This document shows, one piece after another, positions 8,695-19,425 of a stretch of 64,000 nt of DNA. The stretch is from JAVVHE01 sp032249695 (GTDB lineage: Bacteria; Pseudomonadota; Alphaproteobacteria; Sphingomonadales; Sphingomonadaceae), in contig JAVVHE010000003.1 of assembly GCA_032249695.1 (NCBI GenBank), positions 94,208-158,207 on the forward strand, written 5' to 3'. A program made the position numbers and the translations under genes. A model generated the notes under the pieces. That model ran no database searches and was not told the DNA's origin. It saw only the letters and a program-made list of their open reading frames with translations. Numbering within the stretch: position 1 is the first letter of the stretch; each line of letters opens with the position of its first letter.

Positions 8695-9656
8695 CACGCG
8701 CCCCGCGCGCTGCGCGTCAGCACATCCAGACACGCCATGCGCACCGCCACACCCATCGTCACCTGCTCGGTGATCGCTGACCGAGCGATGTCGTCAGCCA
8801 CGTCGCTCGCGATCTCGACACCGCGGTTCATCGGACCGGGGTGCATCACCAAAGCGTCGGGCGCAGCCAGCGCCAGCCGCGCGCGTGTCAGGCCGTGCAG
8901 GTGGAAATAGTCCCGGCCGGAGGGCACGAAGCCGCCCTGCATCCGCTCGCGCTGCAAGCGCAGCATCATCACCACGTCGGCGCCCGCCAGTGCGTCCTCG
9001 ATCTGCGTGATCGGCTCGACGCCGAAGCGCTCCAGTCCCGGTGGCATAAGCGTCGGCGGCGCGCAGGCACGCACGTCGGCACCGAGCGCCGCCAGCAGCG
9101 CGAAGTTCGATCGCGCCACGCGGCTATGCAGCAGGTCGCCGCAGATCGCCACCTTCAGGCCCGCGATGCGCCCCTTGCGGCGGCGGATCGTCAGCGCATC
9201 GAGCAGAGCCTGGGTCGGATGCTCATGCGTGCCGTCCCCCGCATTCAGCACCGGGCAGCGCAGCTTCTCGGCAATCAATGCCGGCGCGCCGCTCGATCCG
9301 TGGCGGATAACGATCGCATCGGGGCGCATCGCATCAAGCGTCAGCGCAGTATCGAGCAGCGTCTCGCCCTTGGCGAGGCTGGAGGCCCCGGGTTGCAACG
9401 CAACGACGGTTGCGCCGAGCCGCTTCGCCGCGACCTCGAAACTCAGCGCAGTCCGGGTCGATGCCTCGAAGAAGGCTGAAACGATCGTCAGCCCGGCCAG
9501 CCGCCCGTCGGGCTGGACTCCACCCGCCCAACGCTCGCCTTCACCCAGCAGGAAGCCGATTTCCCAGGGCTGCAAGGCTGCGATCGATAGAAGATGACGG
9601 TGCGGCCAAGGCGAGCGGCCCTCGGGTGGGGCGGGCAACGGCTCAATGCTGGGCAT
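8691..9656 (-). CDS. pyrB: aspartate carbamoyltransferase catalytic subunit
   Basis: PyrB condenses carbamoyl phosphate with aspartate in the second step of pyrimidine synthesis. The carbamoyl-phosphate loop reads ASTRTALSFE, with alanine where most relatives have a second arginine. Further motifs are GDGTHEHPTQALLD and HPGPMNRGVEI. The ATG at 9656 (MPSIEPLP) gives 321 residues, the normal length; 38 extra residues upstream in the open frame match nothing. It forms a two-gene operon with the inactive dihydroorotase. Confidence 0.95.
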   Translation of the reverse strand: MPSIEPLPAPPEGRSPWPHRHLLSIAALQPWEIGFLLGEGERWAGGVQPDGRLAGLTIVSAFFEASTRTALSFEVAAKRLGATVVALQPGASSLAKGETLLDTALTLDAMRPDAIVIRHGSSGAPALIAEKLRCPVLNAGDGTHEHPTQALLDALTIRRRKGRIAGLKVAICGDLLHSRVARSNFALLAALGADVRACAPPTLMPPGLERFGVEPITQIEDALAGADVVMMLRLQRERMQGGFVPSGRDYFHLHGLTRARLALAAPDALVMHPGPMNRGVEIASDVADDIARSAITEQVTMGVAVRMACLDVLTRSARGAW

Positions 9657-9669
9657 TGAGATGAGCCGG

Positions 9670-10197
9670 TTAAGCGCGTCGGGCCGCCCCGGCAAGCCGC
9701 TCGTAGATTCGATGTGGTCCATCTTCGAACTCGGCCACGCGGTAATCGCCGAACCCGGCCTTCTGTGCAACGCGGATGCTGGCGCTGTTCCCCTCGTCGA
9801 TCAGCGCAACGAGCCGCTTCGGGCCATTCGCGTCCGCCCAATCGAGTACCGCCGCGACCGCCTCGGTGGCGAGACCCACGCCCCACGCGTCGGGCGCGAA
9901 TCCCCACCCAACCTCGGGCGCATCCGGGGGCGTGACCATGTCGCGCTCGAAATTCTGGATGCCAGCCGATCCAGCCAGGCGGCCCTCAAACTCAATCGCC
10001 CAGAAGCCGTAGCCGTAAAACCGCCAATGTCCCTCGATCGCGAGCAGCCGCAGCCAAGTTTCGGATCGCGATCGCGGGCGCTTGCCGACATAGGTGGCGA
10101 AGCGCGGGTCACCGTAGATCCGGGCGAGATCGTCGAGATCGGCAGGAGTGAACGGACGCAGACGGAGGCGCCGCGTTGCTAGTACCGGGATCGTCAA
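9670..10197 (-). CDS. GNAT family N-acetyltransferase
   Basis: A 175-residue acetyltransferase of the RimJ/RimL-like GNAT type. It opens with TRRLRLRPFTPADLDDLARI, continues to EVGWGFAPDAWGVGLATEA (acetyl-CoA binding region) and ends with NSASIRVAQKAGF. I chose the TTG at 10197 because GGGAG lies upstream and the family begins here; an ATG at 10233 is a longer option that leaves almost no gap to the divergent rlmB. The stop is only 13 bases before the pyrB start on the same strand, so it may be co-transcribed with pyrB. Substrate unknown. Confidence 0.85.
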   Translation of the reverse strand: MTIPVLATRRLRLRPFTPADLDDLARIYGDPRFATYVGKRPRSRSETWLRLLAIEGHWRFYGYGFWAIEFEGRLAGSAGIQNFERDMVTPPDAPEVGWGFAPDAWGVGLATEAVAAVLDWADANGPKRLVALIDEGNSASIRVAQKAGFGDYRVAEFEDGPHRIYERLAGAARRA

Positions 10198-10241
10198 TGC
10201 GGCACTCTTCTCCCGGCCCGCCCCGCGTGGCATTGGGCGCC

Positions 10242-10976
10242 ATGTCCCATCGCCGCCGCGGTGCTCAAGCCCCCAAGTTCGTTCGTCTCTACGGCCGTCA
10301 CGCCGTTGCTGCTGCACTCGCAAACCCCGAACGCCTGCCGCTGCGCCTGTATGCAACACGCGAAGCTGCAGCAGCGCTGGGGCCGCCTCCGGGGGTCCAA
10401 ATACAATGGGGCGACATGGCCGATCTTGGCAAGCTTATCCCGGCCGACGCAGCGCATCAGGGGCTGGTGTTGGAAGTGGAGCCGCTGCCCGGAGAACATC
10501 TCGAGGACTTGTTGTTAAGGCCTGGTAACGGACCGCTCGTTGTGCTGGACCAGGTGACCGATCCGGGGAACGTCGGCGCGATCATGCGATCATCTGCGGC
10601 TTTCGGCGCTGTCGGAGTCGTCACGCAGGACCGCCACGCCCCGCCCGAGTCGGGCGCGCTCGCCAAAGCCGCAAGCGGCGCGCTGGAGGTGCTGCCTTGG
10701 GCGCGCGTGGTGAACCTTGCGCGCGCGCTGGACCAGATCGCCGAGGCAGGCTTCTGGCGCATCGGGCTCGACGGCAGAGCGCAACGGTTGCTGGAGGACG
10801 CGCTTGGCACCGCCCGCCCGGCGCTGGTGCTGGGGGCGGAGGGCGAGGGGATGCGGCCAAACACGGCCGCGCATGTCGACGAGCTGGCGCGGCTGCCGAT
10901 CGGCAATGCGGTCGAGAGCCTCAACGTTTCCACCGCAGCCGCCTGCGCACTCTACGCCTGCGCGCGCCGGGCTTAG
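10242..10976 (+). CDS. rlmB: 23S rRNA (guanosine-2'-O-) methyltransferase RlmB
   Basis: RlmB is a SPOUT-class enzyme methylating the ribose of a conserved 23S rRNA guanosine. The small substrate-binding domain starts LYGRHAVAAALANPER. The knotted SAM site is seen in VLDQVTDPGNVGAIMRSSAA, VLGAEGEGM and LPIGNAVESLNVSTAAA. The ATG at 10242 gives 244 residues. It is divergent from the GNAT gene with an almost empty spacer. Confidence 0.94.
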   Translation: MSHRRRGAQAPKFVRLYGRHAVAAALANPERLPLRLYATREAAAALGPPPGVQIQWGDMADLGKLIPADAAHQGLVLEVEPLPGEHLEDLLLRPGNGPLVVLDQVTDPGNVGAIMRSSAAFGAVGVVTQDRHAPPESGALAKAASGALEVLPWARVVNLARALDQIAEAGFWRIGLDGRAQRLLEDALGTARPALVLGAEGEGMRPNTAAHVDELARLPIGNAVESLNVSTAAACALYACARRA

Positions 10977-11086
10977 CGATCTTAGCCGCGCGCTTGACTA
11001 TGCGCCGCGCGGTCCGCACGCTGCGGAACGTTCCCCTCGTCCGCCACGGCCATGTCTTGGCGCGGAACGGTTGAGAGGGAGTGGCC

Positions 11087-12262
11087 ATGCCCGAACGTGC
11101 CGGCACGCGGATCCTCAGCCCGGCGCTGATCGCTGCTTTGCTCGTCACCGCCTGCGCGCGCGACGTGGTCGACAAGCCCGCCGCCCGCTCGGTCGTCGAC
11201 GCCGGTGCGGAGTTCGCTGGCAAGGCCCACACTTACTATGCGGGCATCGTCGATGGCCTGAACGCCAGCCAGTACGACCTCGTCGCGCGCAACCGTGGCT
11301 GCCGCTGGGGCAGGACGCTGACGCTCCACACGCCCGAGACGATGGCAGCCGCGATCGCGCATCGGGCGAAGCTGCTTGCCGCCAGGCGCGACGCTCTTGC
11401 GGATGAGCGGGCGGCGATCGTCGCCCGGTTCCCCGCCGACGGTTGCCTGACGAGCGACGAACTGGCGCTCGTGCTGGCGCGCCAGCTGCAGCCGCGGGAG
11501 CTGCGGCTGCAGCTGACGTCCGACGCTGCGTTCACCACCGAGGCGCGCACCCTCGCCGCGCTCTCGCGCTACTCGGCGGTCCTCGCCGACCTTGCGAGCG
11601 AGCCGAAGCCGCATGTGACGCAGGATCTGCGCGCGCTCGCCGACGAGCTGATCTCGATCCAGGCCGACGCGCAGACGGTCGCCTCGGCGCTCGACGGCAC
11701 CGGGGCGGCAGCGAACGATTTCAACCTGAAGCCACTCCGCGAGGAGCTTGGACGGATCGGGACGCTGATCGACCTGGTGAAGGGCATTATCCAGAATGCC
11801 GAGGACGACCGGCGCTTGCGGCGCGTCGCCATCGCCAGCGCACCGGCGGTCAACGCGCAGATCGCGCTGATCCGCGCGAGCCTGATCGGCAATTACAAGA
11901 GCTATGTCGAGTTTGCGCAGGGCCAGGCGATCACCCAGTCCGAGCTGCAGGACCGTGCAGCCGACAGCCCCTTCGTGGAGCGGCGCGCTCTGATTGCCGG
12001 GCAGGCTCGATCCGAACTGGAAGCCGCGCACCGGCTTGCATTGCTGAAGGCGCAGCGAGCGGCGGGAGACGACCCGGCGAAGGCGGTGCTGCCGGAAGTG
12101 CGTGCGGCAGACGCGCTGACGGCCGCGAACGACAACCTCGTCCGCGTGGCCGAGGGCCGGTACACCGCCGCCGAGAAGCGCTCGATCGCGCGGGCGACGA
12201 TCAAGCGCGTGCGGTCGGTCTTCGTGGCTGCCGCGGCGGCGTTTGGTGGGCTGGGCGTCTGA
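11087..12262 (+). CDS. putative lipoprotein of unknown function
   Basis: I do not recognise this 391-residue protein. It begins with a lipoprotein signal peptide ending LLVTAC, so it is probably anchored in the outer membrane or periplasm. The rest is alanine-rich and helical, with long amphipathic stretches that may form coiled coils and a short cysteine pair around residues 75-125. GAGAGGGA is 7 bases before the ATG at 11087. Two small genes follow on the same strand, the first 13 bases downstream, so it probably heads an operon with them. Confidence 0.72.
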   Translation: MPERAGTRILSPALIAALLVTACARDVVDKPAARSVVDAGAEFAGKAHTYYAGIVDGLNASQYDLVARNRGCRWGRTLTLHTPETMAAAIAHRAKLLAARRDALADERAAIVARFPADGCLTSDELALVLARQLQPRELRLQLTSDAAFTTEARTLAALSRYSAVLADLASEPKPHVTQDLRALADELISIQADAQTVASALDGTGAAANDFNLKPLREELGRIGTLIDLVKGIIQNAEDDRRLRRVAIASAPAVNAQIALIRASLIGNYKSYVEFAQGQAITQSELQDRAADSPFVERRALIAGQARSELEAAHRLALLKAQRAAGDDPAKAVLPEVRAADALTAANDNLVRVAEGRYTAAEKRSIARATIKRVRSVFVAAAAAFGGLGV

Positions 12263-12275
12263 CGGGGAGAGGGGA

Positions 12276-12590
12276 ATGGCAAGCGCAGCAGATCTGGCGT
12301 TCGATCTGGCGACGGAAGTATTCAACGCCCACCAGGGCTGCGACGGTTTTTCGTTGCCGCTTCGCCAGCAGCTCGCGACCCAGCACGCGATCCTGACTTC
12401 GCTCACTCACCTGCTGGAGCAGACGAGCATCGACGCCAACGGCGACTCCGAGGCGGCTGCGGGCACCTCGACCGCGCTGCTGGGCCAGTGTCAGTCCGAG
12501 GGGGTCGATGCCGCGTGGATCGCGATCGCACATCTGAACGCGCTGCTTCCGCCCGAGCTGAGGCCGCTCGTACCGTTCACGGCCAACTAA
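12276..12590 (+). CDS. hypothetical protein, 104 residues
   Basis: Not recognised. A soluble, acidic, helical protein starting MASAADLAFDLATEVFNAHQ, with no signal peptide or membrane segment. A strong GGGGAGAGGGG ribosome site stands just before the ATG at 12276, preferred over an in-frame ATG at 12243 that would overlap the lipoprotein gene. Spacing to the lipoprotein gene is 13 bases, so co-transcription is likely. Confidence 0.65.
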   Translation: MASAADLAFDLATEVFNAHQGCDGFSLPLRQQLATQHAILTSLTHLLEQTSIDANGDSEAAAGTSTALLGQCQSEGVDAAWIAIAHLNALLPPELRPLVPFTAN

Positions 12591-12674
12591 AAGGCTCCAC
12601 CGCGTCCGGCCAGGCTGGGCGGCGCGGATTGTTTCGGCTAGGCTTCGATCCACTCAGCGACAGGAGCGGATGTC

Positions 12675-13070
12675 ATGGACCTCGGCCAGATCATCGGAAT
12701 GGTGCAGCAGATGCGGGGCGGCCAGGGCCAGCAGGCAGGCGGCGCTGCGGGTGGGTTCAACCTGCAGGCGATCGAAAGCGCGGCCGCGCAGTTCGGAATC
12801 AATCCGCAGACGGCGATCGATGCGATCACGCATATGGGGAATGCTGCCTCGACGGGTCAGGCCGAAACGCCCGACGAAGCGGTGGAGCACGCCAGCCGAG
12901 AGACCGGCGTCGACGCAGGCACGCTCGCGCAGCTGGTGCAGAGCCTGGCGTCGGGTGGCGGCCAGGCTGGCGGCGTCATGGGTATGGTCGAGGAAATGCT
13001 CGACAGGAACAAGGACGGCAGCGTGCTCGATGATCTCGCCGGAATGGCGGGCGGTCTCCTGAAGCGCTGA
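12675..13070 (+). CDS. DUF937-like small protein
   Basis: A 131-residue protein with a Gly/Gln-rich linker near the N-terminus (QQMRGGQGQQAGGAAGG) and a C-terminal DRNKDGSVLDDLAGMAGGLL. The ending, an EF-hand-like loop followed by a short helix, is typical of DUF937/YidB-like proteins. Function unknown. GGAGCGGATGTC precedes the ATG. It follows the lipoprotein pair on the same strand. Confidence 0.7.
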   Translation: MDLGQIIGMVQQMRGGQGQQAGGAAGGFNLQAIESAAAQFGINPQTAIDAITHMGNAASTGQAETPDEAVEHASRETGVDAGTLAQLVQSLASGGGQAGGVMGMVEEMLDRNKDGSVLDDLAGMAGGLLKR

Positions 13071-13157
13071 GGCCTGCGCATCGGCCCGCCGCACGGACTC
13101 GAAACTTTTTGGGTGGCGGCCGCGTTCGCACGGTCACACACCTACGGAGGTTTCACA

Positions 13158-13508
13158 ATGGCCGATCCCGCTTATCGCGATCCAGCCTACCGCGATCCGT
13201 CCTACCGTGAGCCGGCTGTTGAGCGGCGGCGCGGCGGGGGCGGCGGTCTGCTGATCGCATTGCTCATCATTGTCGCGCTGGTCGTTGCTGCGTTCGCGCT
13301 CGGCCTCATCAAGGTCGGCGGCACCCCGGGGCGCCTGCCCGAGATCAGCGTCCAGGGCGGCAAGGCGCCCGACGTCAATGTGGAAACCGGGAAGATCGTC
13401 GTCGGCACCAAAAAGACGAATGTCGACGTCCCGAAGATCGAGACCCAGAAGACCACCATCGACACGCCGGTCATCGGCACCAAGCCGGCGGACAACCCCA
13501 ACAAGTAA
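13158..13508 (+). CDS. single-pass membrane protein with N-terminal YRDP repeats
   Basis: A 116-residue protein not assigned to a family. Residues 1-20 are short tandem repeats of the pattern (A/S)YRDP, with the last copy YREP. A basic stretch ERRRGGGGG follows, then one hydrophobic helix (LLIALLIIVALVVAAFALGL), so the N-terminus probably stays in the cytoplasm. The outside part is threonine/lysine-rich with a repeating VDVPKIETQKTTID pattern. ACGGAGG lies about 11 bases before the ATG. Confidence 0.72.
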   Translation: MADPAYRDPAYRDPSYREPAVERRRGGGGGLLIALLIIVALVVAAFALGLIKVGGTPGRLPEISVQGGKAPDVNVETGKIVVGTKKTNVDVPKIETQKTTIDTPVIGTKPADNPNK

Positions 13509-13562
13509 TCGCATTTTCGCGGAGCTGTCGCCAGCGCGCGGCGGCTCCGCTACGCGTTCGGA

Positions 13563-14000
13563 GTGGACCGCCCCTCTCCGTTCATGGCGCGCGCTATAAC
13601 GCTTGCTCGCGCCGCCGCCGAGGCTGGCGAAGTCCCAGTCGGCGCAGTCCTGGTTCGCGACGGAGCGATCATCGCTGAGGGCGCCAACGCCACCCGCGCC
13701 GCGGCCGATCCAACCGCGCACGCCGAAATGCTCGCGATCCGCGCTGCCGGAGCCGAGCGCCTGCCGGGCTGCGACCTCTATGTGACGCTGGAGCCGTGCG
13801 CGATGTGCGCGGGCGCAATCGCGAACGCCCGCATCGCGCGGCTCTACTACGCTGCGCCCGACCCCAAGGGCGGAGCCGTCGATCATGGCCCGCGGCTGTT
13901 CAGCTGGCCGACCATCCATCATCGGCCCGAAGTCTATGGCGGCATCGCCGAGGCCGAGGCGGCCGCGCTGCTGCGAGCGTTCTTCGCCGGGCGCCGCTGA
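13563..14000 (+). CDS. tadA: tRNA(adenine34) deaminase TadA
   Basis: TadA converts wobble adenosine 34 of tRNA-Arg(ACG) to inosine. Zinc ligands and the proton shuttle are in TAHAEM (His, Glu) and LEPCAMCAGA (two Cys). The 145-residue length is normal. The start may be the GTG at 13563 or the ATG at 13584 (MARAITLARAAAE). gyrB follows 105 bases downstream on the same strand. Confidence 0.9.
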   Translation: MDRPSPFMARAITLARAAAEAGEVPVGAVLVRDGAIIAEGANATRAAADPTAHAEMLAIRAAGAERLPGCDLYVTLEPCAMCAGAIANARIARLYYAAPDPKGGAVDHGPRLFSWPTIHHRPEVYGGIAEAEAAALLRAFFAGRR

Positions 14001-14105
14001 CGGGCGAAATTGCTCGCGCGCACGCGTGCGCGTAGCTATATTCTTGCCACGAAGCGCGCTGCCCGGTCGGGGCCTCTGTGCGCCCTCTCCGGCAAGGATC
14101 CAGCA

Positions 14106-16519
<2,414 letters not shown>

Positions 16520-16523
<4 letters not shown>

Positions 16524-17596
16524 GCCGTCATCCACTCGATGCGGTAGCGCGCGCGGAGCTGATCGAGCACCACGAGCTCGCCCGCGCGCTCGGCGTGCCA
16601 GAATGTCCAGCCGTTGCAGCTCGGCAGCCCGGCCGCGTGCGCGCCCGCCTTGTGGATCGATCCGGTGAATGCGCCCAGCCGCAGCGTGCCGTCCACCCGC
16701 ACCTCGGCGCGGTGGAGGCGCTTCAAGTCGATGAGCTCGGAGCCGGGCGGCACAAGCCCGGTCTCTACCAGCGCGCCGAACGGCACGCGCGGCTCCGATC
16801 GGGCCCCGCGCGCGATGCCGAGCGTCGAGGTCGGCAGCGGCATCACCGACGCGATGCGGTTGCGCGCCATCTCCACATAGCGCGGCTCGCGCTCGATGCC
16901 GATGAAGCGGCGGCCGAGCAGCTTAGCGACCGCGCCGGTGGTGCCAGTCCCGAAAAACGGATCGAGCACCACGTCGCCCGGATCGGTCGTGGCTACCAGC
17001 ACGCGGTGCATCAGCGCCTCCGGCTTCTGCGTCGGATGCGCCTTCTTCGTACCGTCCTTCAGCCGCTCCGGCCCGCCGCAGATCGCAAACAGCCAGTCCG
17101 ATCGCATCTGCTGGTCGTCGTTCATTTCGCGCATCGCGTGGTAGTTGAAGCGATAGCGCGATTGCGGGCGCTTGGCGGCCCAGATCAGCGTCTCATGCGC
17201 GTTGGTGAAGCGCGTGCCGCGAAAGTTGGGCATCGGATTGGTCTTGCGCCAGATGACATCGTTCAGCAGCCAGAAGCCTAAGTCCTGAAAAATTGCGCCA
17301 ATCCGGAAGATATTGTGATAGCTTCCGATCACCCAGATCGCGCCATCGTTTTTCAGTACTCGTCGGCATTCGGTGAGCCATGCGCGGCTGAACTGGTCGT
17401 ATTCTGCCAGACTACCGAAGCGATCCCACGCTTCATCCACTCCGGCGACGGCCGAACCTTCAGGCCGCAGCAGCCCTTGGCCGAGCTGCAAATTATAGGG
17501 CGGATCGGCGAAGATCAGGTCGACGCTCTCCGCAGGCAGCCTACGCAGAACCGCGACGCAATCGCCCTCGATCACCTGTCCTACCGGCAGTTCCAC
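16520..17596 (-). CDS. ccrM: CcrM-type DNA adenine methyltransferase (GANTC)
   Basis: CcrM methylates adenine in GANTC and is a cell-cycle regulator in Alphaproteobacteria. The catalytic motif ADPPYNLQLGQG comes before the SAM motif LDPFFGTGTTGA, the order of beta-class enzymes. The C-terminal domain of about 80 residues (RVPFGALVETGLVPPG to CNGWTFWH) is the one found in CcrM. The GTG at 17596 (VELPVGQVIEGDC) gives the same N-terminal length as I recall for Caulobacter CcrM; a GTG at 17611 is an alternative but lies on top of AGGAG. rnhB is immediately upstream. Confidence 0.94.
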
Positions 17597-17614
17597 GCGC
17601 GCTGTCCACACTCC

Positions 17615-17623
17615 TGTGGATAA
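17615..17623 (-). promoter_or_regulatory. perfect DnaA box upstream of ccrM
   Basis: TTATCCACA on the minus strand is a perfect match to the strong DnaA box. It lies in the 25-base space between the rnhB stop and the start of ccrM. Two GACTC sites, possible CcrM targets, lie just upstream within the 3' end of rnhB (17649-17653 and 17703-17707). DnaA and methylation control of ccrM is an inference. Confidence 0.6.
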
Positions 17624-17635
17624 CCAGCGCGAACG

Positions 17636-18298
17636 CTAGGCGGCGAGCGACTCGGGCGTCAACGGCCCCACCGGGCGGTTTTCGTTCAGCTGTTGCGCGC
17701 GCGACTCACTTGCCGCGATCACCGCCCGGAAGCGGCGCCGGTGGTGCGGGCTGGGGCCATGTTCCCTCAGCGCTCGCTGGTGAAGCGGCGTACCATAACC
17801 CTTGTTCTCGGCCCAGCCATAGGCTGGAAACGCGGCGTGTAGCTCTGTCATGATCGCATCGCGTGCCACTTTCGCGACGATCGAGGCTGCGGCGATCGAC
17901 AGGCAGATGGCGTCGCCGGCGACCACGGTTCGCGTCGGGTGGCCGCAGCGCGGATCGGCGTTGCCATCGACCAGCACCAGCTCGGGCGGACACTCCAGCG
18001 CTGCGATCGCGCGGCGCATCGCGAGCATCGTCGCCCAGAAGATGTTTAACTCGTCGATCTCGGCGACGCTCGCCTGGCCCAGGCCGACGCACGCGCAGCC
18101 GCGGATGCGAGCCGCCAGTTTCTCGCGCGTGTCGGCATAGAGCCCCTTCGAATCCGCGACACCCGCGGGCCAGCGCCGCGCGGGCAGGATCACGGCCGCC
18201 GCCACCACCGGTCCGGCGAGCGGCCCGCGCCCGGCCTCGTCGACCCCCGCCACCACGCCGCCATGCGCGCGCTCCAGGCTGTAGGTCGCCCGTGCCAT
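17636..18298 (-). CDS. rnhB: ribonuclease HII
   Basis: RNase HII cleaves RNA in RNA-DNA hybrids and starts removal of misincorporated ribonucleotides. GVDEAGRGPLAGPV carries the catalytic Asp-Glu, with DSKGL, VDGNA and the later SIVAKVARD block. The 220-residue length is normal. ccrM is downstream on the same strand, with a gap of about 39 bases to the chosen start. Confidence 0.95.
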   Translation of the reverse strand: MARATYSLERAHGGVVAGVDEAGRGPLAGPVVAAAVILPARRWPAGVADSKGLYADTREKLAARIRGCACVGLGQASVAEIDELNIFWATMLAMRRAIAALECPPELVLVDGNADPRCGHPTRTVVAGDAICLSIAAASIVAKVARDAIMTELHAAFPAYGWAENKGYGTPLHQRALREHGPSPHHRRRFRAVIAASESRAQQLNENRPVGPLTPESLAA

Positions 18299-18510
18299 CC
18301 CCTTCAGCCCCCCACCCGAACGCGACGAAGTCGACTGCGCCTTGGAAGGTCGGCACTGCCGCGTTGGCGCGAGAGTGAAGAGCAGGGCGAAGGAGGGCTG
18401 GGGAGACCGCGGCGGCGCAGCATGAAGCGAAGTCTATCGCGGTCCGCCGACTGCAGGACAGGATTAAATCGGTAAAGTTGGAGGCGCCGCCCGGCAAGCC
18501 GCGGTCCGCC

Positions 18511-18531
18511 CTCTCCGGCCCGGCCGGAGAG
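18511..18531 (-). terminator. hairpin downstream of the katG remnant
   Basis: CTCTCCGG (18511-18518) pairs perfectly with CCGGAGAG (18524-18531) around a 5-base loop, directly after the stop of the decayed katG. There is no clear U-tract, so it is a weak or Rho-assisted terminator candidate. The remainder of the 247-base gap to rnhB holds nothing I can name. Confidence 0.4.
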
Positions 18532-18545
18532 AGCGGGGCACGGGT

Positions 18546-19198
18546 TCAGGCGTGCAGGTCGAAGCGGTCGGCGTTCATCACCTTGACCCACGCAGCCACG
18601 AAGCCGCGTGCGAACATCTCGGACGCGTCGGCCGCGGCGTATACCTCCGAGATCGCGCGCAGCTGGCTGTTCGATCCGAACACCAGGTCGGTGCGTGTCG
18701 CGGTCCAGCGCTCAGCGCCGCTGGCACGGTCGTTGCCGACGAACTCCTGATCGCTCTCCTCGCCCACCTGCTTCCATTGGAGGCCCATGTCGAGTAGATT
18801 TACGAAGAAATCGTTTGAAAGCACGCCCGGCCGATCGGTGAACACGCCGTGCTTCGATCCGGCGTGATTGGCACCCAGCACGCGCAGGCCCGCGACCAGC
18901 ACTGCCATTTCAGGCGCCGCCAGCCCCAGCAGATGCGAACGATCAACCAGCAGTTCTTCGGTTGGGAGGAGCGCCGCGACGTCGTTCTGGTCGATCGGCG
19001 CATCGTCGGCCGCCGGAGCCGGATCCTGCCGGATCAGGTCCTCGGAGGCAACCTCCGGCCCCCAAATTCCAGCCCGCTGGTGATCGTATCGTCGCCCATG
19101 CCGCTGCCGTCGGTGGAGGCCCAACCGATACCCATCGCATGGATGCCCGCCGCCTCCGGCTCCTTCCCGACATGTTTCACCGGGCAGCCCGCGCCGGC
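18546..19198 (-). pseudogene. katG: decayed catalase-peroxidase (katG remnant)
   Basis: Three separate pieces of KatG can be read on this strand. The C-terminal piece runs from PTEELLVDRSHLLGLAAPEM to KVMNADRFDL. It is joined in frame to a middle piece, GPEVASEDLIRQDP to NDVAALL, skipping roughly 170 residues of an intact enzyme. Further upstream, in another frame, lies VKHVGKEPEAA to GDDTITSGLE, separated from the middle piece by a second deletion near 19063-19072. The heme-binding N-terminal domain is missing. A shortened product of 192 residues from 19124 is open but could not be an active catalase. Confidence 0.85.
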
Positions 19199-19425
19199 GA
19201 ACGCAAGACCGTCGGTGAACTCTGCACGCTCCTCGGCCGCACCAACCGCGACATCTGGCCCGAGCAGCAAGGCTGGCGGCGCCAAGCGATGCACCGCGGG
19301 CGCGAGGATGGCTTGAAAAAGATCCACACGTCCAACCGATGATTACGCCCGGAATGATCGACTGGATCGATTGGTTGCCTGGATCTCGCTTCCCCGCGAG
19401 GGCGCGGCGCGATAGCGGACGGCGG

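Noticed and set aside
19171..19186. A third parS-like site (ATGTTTCACCGGGCAG)
   Set aside because: Only the left half matches; it lies inside the katG remnant and lacks the palindrome.
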